This document shows, piece by piece, positions 1-4,852 of a DNA stretch of 5,503 nucleotides. Numbering within the stretch: position 1 is the stretch's first letter; each line of letters starts with the position of its first letter. Below the pieces are notes generated by a model, which was given only the letters and a program-made list of their open reading frames with translations, was not told the origin of the DNA and made no database searches. Source of the stretch: Candidatus Heimdallarchaeota archaeon (GTDB taxonomy: Archaea; Asgardarchaeota; Heimdallarchaeia; Hodarchaeales; S146-22). The stretch is from assembly GCA_015520535.1 (NCBI GenBank), contig WAPZ01000170.1, positions 1 through 5,503 on the forward strand, in the 5' to 3' direction. The translations under genes and the position numbers were made by a program.

Positions 1-467
1 CCAGTTTTCCAAATACTTTTAAGCATATCTGCCTTCAGTGTCAATTGAGGTAAAGAAAAGTGATAAAGAAGAAACAATTCGACGGTCTGACGTAAGCGTG
101 CGTAGATATTGTGATGAACTCAACACTGATTTTTTGGTTTTAATGTTAATCATGTCAAACTGAGTGGCTTTGTTGTGCTAACGCAGACATTATGAGGTAT
201 ATGGATTAAGATCTCCCATTTATGATACACAACGAAGAGTCGCCTCTTATGACAAGATAGGATAAGAATTAGGATCTAAAGGCACGGATTATTGGTTCAT
301 AGTATGTATATGTATGATAAAAGTAAAAGGAAAGAGAAGGTATTTATTTAAGGTGGTTCACTGGTGGATAAGAAAATTACCGTGCTAGTAAACCACGGAT
401 AAAGTCGGCTGCCTTACAACTTTATGCAAAATTCTCGTTCGTTAAATTTGTTAGGAGAAATGCAATT
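1..467. other. Upstream non-coding stretch, no supported gene
   Basis: All frames are interrupted often and no protein family is recognisable. On the minus strand there is a 44-codon ATG ORF (153 to 19) of low complexity with no ribosome binding site. I do not call it. Near the 3' end are two weak TATA-like candidates for the gene at 468: TATTTATTTA at 341-350, preceded by a purine-rich run, and CTTTATGCA at about 420-428. The second would put the transcript start close to 450, just ahead of the ribosome binding site. Neither is strong enough for its own entry. No repeats, RNA genes or mobile-element ends were seen here. Confidence 0.5.
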
Positions 468-1403
468 ATGAAAATGTTCCAGGTAAAAGAAAAACGGAAC
501 TTGCCACATGAGGTTAGTCCTTATAATCCGCCAGTCACAATTTACATTTTCATTATTCTACTACTAGTAATCACACTCCCTATATTTTCCTTCTTTGCCG
601 CACCTATGAATGCTTCTTCTAATACAAAACGCCTTCACATAAAGAACCCGCACAATGTTATCTCATTTTACAAAAATTCAGCCACAGCTACAGTAAAAGT
701 GTATGTTTTTTACTCTAACACAAAATCGACAAGTCATCAGTATGATTTTCCATCAGAGGAATATCAAGAATTTAATGTTACGTTTCATATAAACGTCAGC
801 ATTTCGGAAAAAAATCTATGGAAAATGGAAGCCGCAGAAATTGAGGAGGCATATGATAATTTTACACATACTCTAGGTCTAGGTAACATAGTAAAATGGC
901 CTGGCGGAACATTGACATGGGTTATTTACAGTTATCCCAATTCTACAGGAATTTTACGAATAATATGGCCGTTCGGATTTAATGAAGATTGTAATCGCCA
1001 ATTGACGCCAGAAAAATTACAATATCTGAATCCCGGAGAAATCACATGTAGACAGTTTGTTTTTTTAGAAGATGAAGAAAACAAGTTGATTATAAAGGAT
1101 CCAAGCTCCGACGCCATACCAAGTTATTACGCTAGTGTTTATTTAGATCTTAATGCCACGTTGGCAGCATATAACCAAACGCAAACAAGCAACAGTAATA
1201 ATAATACCGCCAAATTTTTTGTGGTTGACGGCTGGGCAGCCTTCTATCGCAAGGAAGGAACCCGACCACTCATCGTGTTGCCGGCGGCATGGCTGGAAGA
1301 CAACCCAGTAACGTCGATACTTGTAGAGGCGCTGGTGGTAATGTTTCCTAGTTTTCTGCTATTCTACCGACGAAAGTCAATAAAATCACCGAAAGAAGAG
1401 TAA
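468..1403 (+). CDS. Predicted two-pass surface glycoprotein, unknown function
   Basis: A 311-residue protein of no family I recognise. Residues 1-20 are short and basic. A strong hydrophobic helix follows at about 22-44, then a hydrophilic domain at about 45-279, a second helix at about 281-300, and a cytoplasmic-type tail starting RRK. The positive charges at both ends predict N-in/C-in topology with the middle domain outside the cell. That domain has eight N-x-S/T sequons (Asn 48, 103, 109, 131, 158, 229, 236, 245), which fits archaeal surface N-glycosylation. It has only two cysteines, Cys175 and Cys194, a possible disulfide. An Asn/Thr/Ser-rich linker (about 236-247) precedes the last segment. 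The start is supported by AGGAG at 453-457, 10 nt upstream of ATG. The ATG at 460 is in another frame and stops at once. The last 150 bases or so are much richer in GC than the rest. Function is unassigned. Confidence 0.85.
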   Translation: MKMFQVKEKRNLPHEVSPYNPPVTIYIFIILLLVITLPIFSFFAAPMNASSNTKRLHIKNPHNVISFYKNSATATVKVYVFYSNTKSTSHQYDFPSEEYQEFNVTFHINVSISEKNLWKMEAAEIEEAYDNFTHTLGLGNIVKWPGGTLTWVIYSYPNSTGILRIIWPFGFNEDCNRQLTPEKLQYLNPGEITCRQFVFLEDEENKLIIKDPSSDAIPSYYASVYLDLNATLAAYNQTQTSNSNNNTAKFFVVDGWAAFYRKEGTRPLIVLPAAWLEDNPVTSILVEALVVMFPSFLLFYRRKSIKSPKEE

Positions 1404-1485
1404 ACGAGTGCATAGTTAAAGCGCAGAAACGCCCGCAAATATCCACTTTCAACGCGATTTTAGCCACCAACCTAAATAATAGAAT

Positions 1486-1527
1486 CTTTATTTTTCTTTT
1501 TCTCTTCACATTACTTTTTTTATTTTT
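1486..1527 (+). terminator. T-rich archaeal-type terminator
   Basis: Two pyrimidine/T-rich tracts (about 1486-1506 and 1514-1527) lie 80-125 bases after the stop at 1403, with no stable hairpin before them. Oligo-T without a stem is the usual archaeal termination signal. The position between convergent genes fits termination of the plus-strand gene. Just after it, GGCTT occurs three times (1531, 1540, 1551), probably without meaning. No matching T-tract is visible for the opposing minus-strand gene, whose transcript may run on antisense to its neighbour. Confidence 0.5.
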
Positions 1528-1565
1528 AGGGGCTTAACTGGCTTTTAATGGGCTTTTGTACTATG

Positions 1566-2447
1566 TTATTCTCTTTTTTTGCGGCAAAATGGCTCAATGC
1601 ATTGGGGATTGGGCATGATATAGGCGGTTTCCATCTGCCAAGTGTTGAAGTTGAAGCGGAAGTATTTACCGAGCGGTGAGTTTTTGGTCGCAAAATCAAC
1701 ATTTTGCGTCCACTCATCCCCATGCACGATCACTTCAATCGCCATATGACTCATAAAACCCCCAACAATAGAGGTATATGTCGATATCGTGGGAAATTTC
1801 GGCACAACTTGTTCAAAAAACTCATCACATGAGGCAAATACCTTTTGTACATGTTTTAAATGATCTTCTCGCCACGAACACACCAAACATGACGTATACG
1901 GCGGCACATGTACCGAAAAATCAATAAAATCACGCGCCATTGCTCCATTAATATACGGAATAATTCGTTCTTGCGCCAGTATTTGAGCATTACACCAAAA
2001 ACGCGCAGCATCATTATCCACACCAATTATCACTAAGTCAATTTGCTCCCACACCGACTCTGAAAGGTCTTCAACTCTTGAATTATACGGTATAATAGTA
2101 TTATCAAACGCAAACCAACCCTTTTTGTTTGCAATGGCAGTTACTTTCGGTAAACCCACATCATCTGGCGTAAAAAGAACACAACGATTCAAATTTGATT
2201 CTGTAACCTTGTCAAAATCAACAACATGAATTTCACGCACTCCTAACAAAAGTAAATTTTTAATTACTTCGTTTCCGATGGCTCCCGCGCCCACAACTAA
2301 TACTTTTGTTTCTTGAACCTTTTTAAGATTTTCAGCACCTAAAAAAAGACGTGTCCGGTGCTCCGGGTCTTTCTCCAAAAAGTTTACATCTAATACCCTC
2401 TTTTTAATAGCACTGCACCTCCAGCGTCTAAAATCTCTGTTATACAA
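1566..2447 (-). CDS. E1-like ThiF/MoeB/UbaA-family adenylyltransferase
   Basis: This family adenylates the C-terminal glycine of a ubiquitin-like or sulfur-carrier protein (ThiS, MoaD, SAMP, Urm1 or ubiquitin type) in the cytoplasm. Visible motifs, numbered from the TTG: the Rossmann loop GAGAIG at 53-58; VVDFDKV at 75-81 (acidic residues 77 and 79, ribose binding); SNLNR at 84-88, with Arg88 matching MoeB Arg73; Lys101 in GLPK; and D144-N145 with R149 and N153, matching the MoeB DN...R...N motif. A CxxC at 187/190 and a C-terminal pair at 283/288 probably bind zinc. Cys207, followed by a region like the MoeB loop and helix, is the likely thioester or persulfide cysteine. The family N-terminal arginine motif is seen as RTR at 31-33. 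There is no rhodanese domain or second E1 half, so it is of MoeB/UbaA type. The partner is unknown: no ubiquitin-like, E2 or JAB gene lies in the window. The SNLNR spelling resembles eukaryotic UBA2/UBA3. The true start is doubtful: the first codon is TTG with TGA just upstream, and promoter and ribosome site point to about 2408. Confidence 0.92.
   Translation of the reverse strand: MYNRDFRRWRCSAIKKRVLDVNFLEKDPEHRTRLFLGAENLKKVQETKVLVVGAGAIGNEVIKNLLLLGVREIHVVDFDKVTESNLNRCVLFTPDDVGLPKVTAIANKKGWFAFDNTIIPYNSRVEDLSESVWEQIDLVIIGVDNDAARFWCNAQILAQERIIPYINGAMARDFIDFSVHVPPYTSCLVCSWREDHLKHVQKVFASCDEFFEQVVPKFPTISTYTSIVGGFMSHMAIEVIVHGDEWTQNVDFATKNSPLGKYFRFNFNTWQMETAYIMPNPQCIEPFCRKKRE
2416..2422 (-). promoter_or_regulatory. 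Strong Shine-Dalgarno inside the E1-like ORF
   Basis: GGAGGTG on the minus strand is a near-perfect anti-16S match but lies at codons 8-11 of the longest ORF, not before its TTG. Seven nucleotides downstream is an in-frame ATT (2408-2406, Ile14). The next in-frame TTG is at 2378. The out-of-frame GTG at 2413 stops after seven codons. If the site is used, translation starts at ATT, a rare but documented start codon, giving a protein of 280 residues that begins close to where the family homology begins. Confidence 0.5.
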
Positions 2448-2460
2448 TATGCCTCATATG

Positions 2461-2470
2461 TTATATAATT
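2461..2470 (-). promoter_or_regulatory. TATA box of the E1-like gene
   Basis: Read on the minus strand this is AATTATATAA, preceded by TGGGCA, and it resembles the archaeal TATA element. With the usual spacing of about 25-27 bases, transcription would begin near 2438-2440. That is downstream of the TTG at 2447 and about 16-20 bases upstream of the GGAGGTG ribosome site. The promoter therefore argues for the shorter protein. AT-richness makes chance matches possible. Confidence 0.5.
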
Positions 2471-2487
2471 TGCCCAAAGATCTGTAA

Positions 2488-2500
2488 AACACTACGTGTT
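2488..2500. promoter_or_regulatory. Palindrome flanked by TCTGTA repeats, candidate operator
   Basis: AACAC-TAC-GTGTT is a perfect 5-bp inverted repeat with a 3-bp spacer. It lies about 20 bases upstream of the TATA box of the E1-like gene. TCTGTA occurs on either side, at 2481-2486 and 2503-2508. The position suits an activator or a repressor of that gene, but no regulator is encoded in the window and the motif is short. Confidence 0.25.
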
Positions 2501-2863
2501 GGTCTGTATGACATGCATTCACATTATATGTACTGATAAAGAAAGAGTATTAGACCATGGTGGGAGAAAGAATAAAGGGGCGCCATAATTGAAGAACTAA
2601 AAACCTATTGAAGTCATTTCACAACGCCACCGGAAATTTAATGTACGTTTGGTCTATCCTTTTTCATTCAAGTCACTTCAGGAGAATGGTTTGATAAAAA
2701 TTCTTAGTAGAATTAAAAAACGTTTGCACATACATTTTTTTTGAAGAGATTTCAGCAAGATGTGATTCAAAAAGGTTTTTAAACGAAACACGAGAAAGAA
2801 TGGATGAAACTGTTTGCACAGATGAGTGTTCATAAACGCATCATTTGACATGGAGCGAGTGAA
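2501..2863. other. Divergent intergenic region, no gene
   Basis: This stretch separates the divergent E1-like and Rpn-family genes. It contains only very short ORFs, for example an 11-codon ATG ORF at 2556 and another 11-codon one at 2800, both without family resemblance. GTTTGCACA occurs twice (2722-2730 and 2812-2820). A TATA-like TTTTTAAA at 2776-2783, if used, would start the Rpn-family transcript near 2805 with a leader of about 60 bases that includes the start-codon hairpin. Nothing else structured was seen. Confidence 0.5.
2776..2783 (+). promoter_or_regulatory. Possible TATA box of the Rpn-family gene
   Basis: TTTTTAAA lies 80-88 bases before the ATG at 2864 and is preceded by the purine-rich AAAAAGG. 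It is the best TATA-like element in the upstream region, but the match is loose and the sequence is generally AT-rich. Confidence 0.25.
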
Positions 2864-2871
2864 ATGTCAAA
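2844..2871 (+). promoter_or_regulatory. Potential RNA hairpin enclosing SD and start codon
   Basis: TTTGACAT (2844-2851) and ATGTCAAA (2864-2871) are perfect reverse complements separated by 12 bases. The loop holds the GGAG ribosome site (2852-2855). The 3' arm begins exactly at the ATG of the Rpn-family gene, so the folded RNA would pair the start codon while presenting the Shine-Dalgarno in the loop. Only two of the eight pairs are G-C, so the stem is weak and would open easily. That could suit temperature-sensitive or protein-bound control, or be fortuitous. Confidence 0.4.
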
Positions 2872-3802
2872 GACGTATGATCCGCTCTTGAAGCGAATTT
2901 TTAGGCAGGTGGGGAAAGTTTTCCTCAAAGCCCTGTTGCAGATCGAAGCTGCACAAGTGGAAGTGCTGCCATTTGAGATACCAATCATTGAGGACCGTTC
3001 GGTGGATTTTTTGGCGAGGGTTACGACGACGGACAATAAGGAGCTAATAGTGCATCTGGAGTTTCAAGTCACAAATCACCCACGGATGCATTTAAGAATG
3101 CTCAACTACTTAGTACACATAAAGAGTGAAATCAGTGAGACCGTGCCAGTAGTTCAAGCGTTGATCTATTTCGGGAAAACACGCCTCACAATGAAGTCGC
3201 AAGTCACCAATGCAAGTTCGTGCACTCCCTTATCATATAAATACCCCATTGTGGATCTTTCACAGGAACCACCCCAAAAATATTTAGACGCAACCGCACC
3301 AGAAGTGTTCATCTTCGCCGTACTTACTAATACTGGTGACAAAACAACAGCGATCATGCATGAAGTGCTGGCACGCCTCAAAACACGCGTACCTCCAGAG
3401 AAACGCACCGAAATGCTACTGACGTTAGACTTTTTGACCGGTTTGCGGGAAGACCTAAAGGAGATTTTTAAAATGGAGGCAAAGAAAATGGGTCTAAGTG
3501 TTGATGTAAAAAAATTAGCCAGTTTTGAAATGGGGCTAGAAGAAGGCCTGAAAAAAGGCAAAAAAGAAGGTCTGAAGAAGGGAAAAAAAGAAGGACTGAA
3601 AGAAGGACTGAAAAAAGGAATTGTGCGTGCGCTTCAAATCAAATTTGGTCATACGACCATTGAAAAGCGTGGCTTAGAAGCGCAAATTCAATGTGTGGAT
3701 GAGCTCGCTTCATTAGAGGCCTTATTTGATTTAATCGAGAAAGCACAGACGATTGAAGAAATCGAAACCTTCTTGGAAAAAACGGTGTCTGATCGGCGTT
3801 AA
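2864..3802 (+). CDS. Rpn/PD-(D/E)XK nuclease family protein, DUF4351-like tail
   Basis: A 312-residue member of the Rpn family (formerly called transposase/invertase). E. coli RpnA-type members are DNA endonucleases that promote RecA-independent recombination, and many copies in other genomes are uncharacterised. The opening DPLLKRIF is typical. The nuclease core shows Asp48 in SVDFLARV, the Glu-x-Gln motif at 66-68 (HLEFQ, the Rpn variant of ExK), and the following arginines and Tyr82 (MLNYL). All expected catalytic-type residues are present, so it may be active. Residues 224-252 are a Gly-Leu/Lys-Lys-Glu four-residue repeat, predicted helical and strongly charged. Residues 253-305 (starting VRALQIKFG) look like the helical DUF4351 tail. 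The start is supported by GGAG at 2852-2855, eight bases before ATG, inside a potential hairpin. It stands alone between a divergent E1-like gene and a decayed fragment of its own family. Lateral mobility is common in this family, but no terminal repeats are seen here. Confidence 0.92.
   Translation: MSKTYDPLLKRIFRQVGKVFLKALLQIEAAQVEVLPFEIPIIEDRSVDFLARVTTTDNKELIVHLEFQVTNHPRMHLRMLNYLVHIKSEISETVPVVQALIYFGKTRLTMKSQVTNASSCTPLSYKYPIVDLSQEPPQKYLDATAPEVFIFAVLTNTGDKTTAIMHEVLARLKTRVPPEKRTEMLLTLDFLTGLREDLKEIFKMEAKKMGLSVDVKKLASFEMGLEEGLKKGKKEGLKKGKKEGLKEGLKKGIVRALQIKFGHTTIEKRGLEAQIQCVDELASLEALFDLIEKAQTIEEIETFLEKTVSDRR
3533..3616 (+). repeat. 12-bp in-frame tandem repeat in the Rpn-family gene
   Basis: Seven consecutive 12-base units encode GLEE, GLKK, GKKE, GLKK, GKKE, GLKE and GLKK. 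Third-position differences (GGC/GGT/GGA, AAA/AAG) show that the units have diverged. Several A6-A7 runs occur inside, including one at the 5' side of about 3590. Gain or loss of a unit would keep the frame; slippage in an A-run would remove the C-terminal domain. Gly-rich charged repeats before the tail are typical of this family. Confidence 0.8.
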
Positions 3803-3830
3803 ATCGTAGTTAGGCATGCCCATCATTCAT

Positions 3831-3843
3831 TCTCTTTTTCTTT
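3831..3843 (+). terminator. Pyrimidine-rich terminator after the Rpn-family gene
   Basis: TCTCTTTTTCTTT begins about 28 bases after the stop at 3800-3802. It closely resembles the T-rich tract after the first gene. The 8-bp palindrome GGCATGCC (3813-3820) precedes it but has no loop, so a bacterial-type hairpin is unlikely. Confidence 0.4.
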
Positions 3844-3857
3844 ATGTAAAAACCGTC

Positions 3858-4049
3858 ATCCCTTATAATTTAGCATATAATGAAAGAATACTGATTTTTT
3901 CAAGAGAATAAACACCAACAGAAGTATTTGACGGAAAGTGCATCAGGAAAGTGTATCGTTGTCGTATTTACCAACATGGGTAAAACAACGCAACAGAAGT
4001 CATGTCAGAAGTGCTGACACGCCTCAAAACGCACGTTCAGCGGGATAAT
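3858..4049 (+). pseudogene. Decayed fragment of a second Rpn-family gene
   Basis: This stretch aligns with the middle of the intact Rpn-family gene (about 3225-3400). The clearest match is 4008-4030, which equals 3362-3384 at 22 of 23 bases. In protein terms, KYL (from 3925), VVFTN then KTT, and MSEVLTRLKTHV (from 4002) match KYL, AVLTN, KTT and MHEVLARLKTRV in the intact copy. The frame is lost: one segment ends at TGA shortly after KTT while the next continues in another frame, and a 3-base deletion follows the TN/G motif. The region before about 3895 is recognisable only weakly. No nuclease motifs, start codon or repeat region remain. It is therefore an internal remnant, either of a tandem duplication or of an independent relative. 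It is diverged enough to be old, and certainly not translated as a functional nuclease. Confidence 0.75.
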
Positions 4050-4070
4050 GTCCTTAAATTAAAAAAAGGT

Positions 4071-4116
4071 TATTTACAATTCAATGTCGTTGCATAGCGC
4101 TATTTGTCAATTCAAT
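4071..4116. repeat. Near-perfect direct repeat around a palindrome
   Basis: TATTTACAATTCAAT (4071-4085) and TATTTGTCAATTCAAT (4101-4116) differ by one extra base and one substitution, and their starts are 30 bases apart. Between them is the 10-bp palindrome ATAGCGCTAT (4094-4103), which overlaps the second copy by three bases. It directly follows the decayed Rpn-family fragment. It could be a protein-binding array or a scar at the end of a deletion or insertion. No function can be assigned. Confidence 0.4.
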
Positions 4117-4440
4117 CCAACAATAAATATTTTTGATAGACCATGTTTTTGATTTTTGTCGTTGTTTGGTAGAACTTACGACAGTCAATTTTGTTGGGTC
4201 TTATATTTTGTTTTTATATCGGTCATTTTCAGCAAAAGACAGATGTTAACCAAAGTTGGGATGCTGGCGGTGACAAATACAACACCAGTACCAGTTGATC
4301 GGCAAGTAAGATAACAATACCGACAAAAAAGCGTTCAGACAAAACACGCTCCTTTATTAAAACTAATTGTAATCTACTTGCGGAACTACTGATCGATAGA
4401 AAAATTTTTTAAGCAACACTAGCATAATTTTTCTTAGGTC

Positions 4441-4448
4441 TTTATAAG
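4441..4448 (+). promoter_or_regulatory. TATA box, probable leaderless spacing
   Basis: TTTATAAG (with preceding C at 4440, CTTTATAAG) is a good archaeal TATA match. Its centre is about 24 bases from the ATG at 4468, the spacing expected when transcription starts at or next to the start codon. It could drive the small ORF at 4468 or serve the PKD-membrane gene behind it. Confidence 0.4.
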
Positions 4449-4467
4449 TTCAGCTGAATATTTCTTC

Positions 4468-4566
4468 ATGGAAAATTTTCATATCCATATTTCTGGTGTA
4501 GTAAAAAATGAAGCTCGGAAAGTGGCATGTGGTATCTGCTTCTGTGGCAATGAGGGGGGGTCTTAA
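4468..4566 (+). CDS. Possible leaderless 32-residue Cys-rich small protein
   Basis: An ATG ORF of 32 codons begins 24 bases after a TATA-like element, as expected for a leaderless archaeal transcript. The 10-bp palindrome GAAAATTTTC (4471-4480) covers its second to fifth codons. The N-terminal two-thirds is ordinary polar sequence. The end reads ACGICFCGNEGGS, a compact CxxCxC that could bind a metal or be modified. The stop at 4564-4566 comes two bases before the next ATG (4569), and its final Gly codons form a GAGGGGGGG run that would act as ribosome site for that ATG. There is no homology I recognise. The same bases can also be read as the damaged front of the PKD-membrane gene, which competes with this call. 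Confidence 0.25.
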   Translation: MENFHIHISGVVKNEARKVACGICFCGNEGGS

Positions 4567-4852
4567 TCATGATTATCTCTCTTAATGTTCCTTTACAGAC
4601 TGCAGTACAACTCACTATAACACCACCAAAGGAACCATCCATATAGATAAAGAAATTGCTGATGTCGGAGAAATAATTACTTTTACCGCCGTTAAAGCAA
4701 CCTCCAGTGACACAATTAGTAGTTTAACATGGGATTTTCACGACGGCTCCGAACGGATAACTATTCATAACCCAACAACCACCGACAAAGAAGTCTTTGA
4801 TGAAGATGCGTTTATTTCAAGCGCTACTGCTACTGTTATTGCCAATTCAATC
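4508..4852 (+). pseudogene. Broken N-terminal part of a PKD-type membrane protein
   Basis: The frame that leads into the membrane ORF at 4853 is open from 4586 but has no ATG, GTG or TTG before 4853. It encodes an extracytoplasmic-type segment with IADVGEIITFTA, then SSLTWDFHDGSE (WDFHDG at 4730-4747), the hallmark of a PKD beta-sandwich repeat (usually WDFGDG). The usual C-terminal PKD strand is weak. Upstream pieces lie in two frames. An ATG at 4508 (MKLGKWHVV) is in the same frame as the PKD part but hits TAA at 4583. The ATG at 4569 begins MIISLNVPLQ and continues to LTITPP, typical of a signal or anchor helix followed by the approach to such a domain, and stops at 4644. One base fewer in the G7 run (4554-4560) and one base more near 4640 would join all three pieces into a single ORF from 4508 to 5311. 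This looks like recent decay, phase variation or assembly error. Confidence 0.5.

Larger units (their letters stand above)
4050..4467. other. Non-coding stretch between decayed genes
   Basis: No supported gene. On the plus strand a frame beginning near 4176 reads a hydrophobic start and then about 25 polar residues before TGA near 4298. On the minus strand a 37-codon TTG ORF (4342 to 4229) has a good GGAG six bases upstream and a hydrophobic stretch, but no family match, and the two overlap. I treat both as chance or decayed sequence. The stretch also holds a direct repeat at 4071-4116 and, at its 3' end, a TATA-like element at 4441-4448. No tRNA, transposase or CRISPR repeat is seen. Confidence 0.45.

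Noticed and set aside
19..153. 44-codon ATG ORF on the minus strand
   Set aside because: No ribosome site, no promoter at suitable spacing, Ser/Thr/Lys-rich composition and no family resemblance.
932..1117. 61-codon minus-strand ORF inside the surface glycoprotein gene
   Set aside because: Shadow of the plus-strand gene, which has clear membrane topology and a good ribosome site.
1526..1723. 65-codon minus-strand ORF overlapping the end of the E1-like gene in another frame
   Set aside because: Lies within the E1-like coding frame with its zinc cysteines; no independent signals.
2830..3036. 68-codon minus-strand ORF across the start of the Rpn-family gene
   Set aside because: Antisense shadow of a strongly conserved coding region.
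3166..3561. 131-codon minus-strand ORF inside the Rpn-family gene
   Set aside because: Long but antisense to the nuclease core and repeat; its composition (Ser, Arg, Phe) is what antisense of Lys/Glu-rich coding produces.
3545..3619. CRISPR or satellite-like array
   Set aside because: The repeat is in frame, codes a regular charged segment and has no spacers.
2864..3802. True transposase or insertion sequence
   Set aside because: The older family name is transposase/invertase, but the motifs are those of a PD-(D/E)XK nuclease. I found no terminal inverted repeats or target duplication around it.
3813..3843. Bacterial-type hairpin terminator after the Rpn-family gene
   Set aside because: GGCATGCC is an uninterrupted palindrome with no room for a loop; only the T-rich tract is credible.
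4229..4342. 37-codon minus-strand TTG ORF with one hydrophobic stretch
   Set aside because: It has a good GGAG six bases upstream, but no homology, a TTG start and an equally open plus-strand frame in the same place; probably chance.
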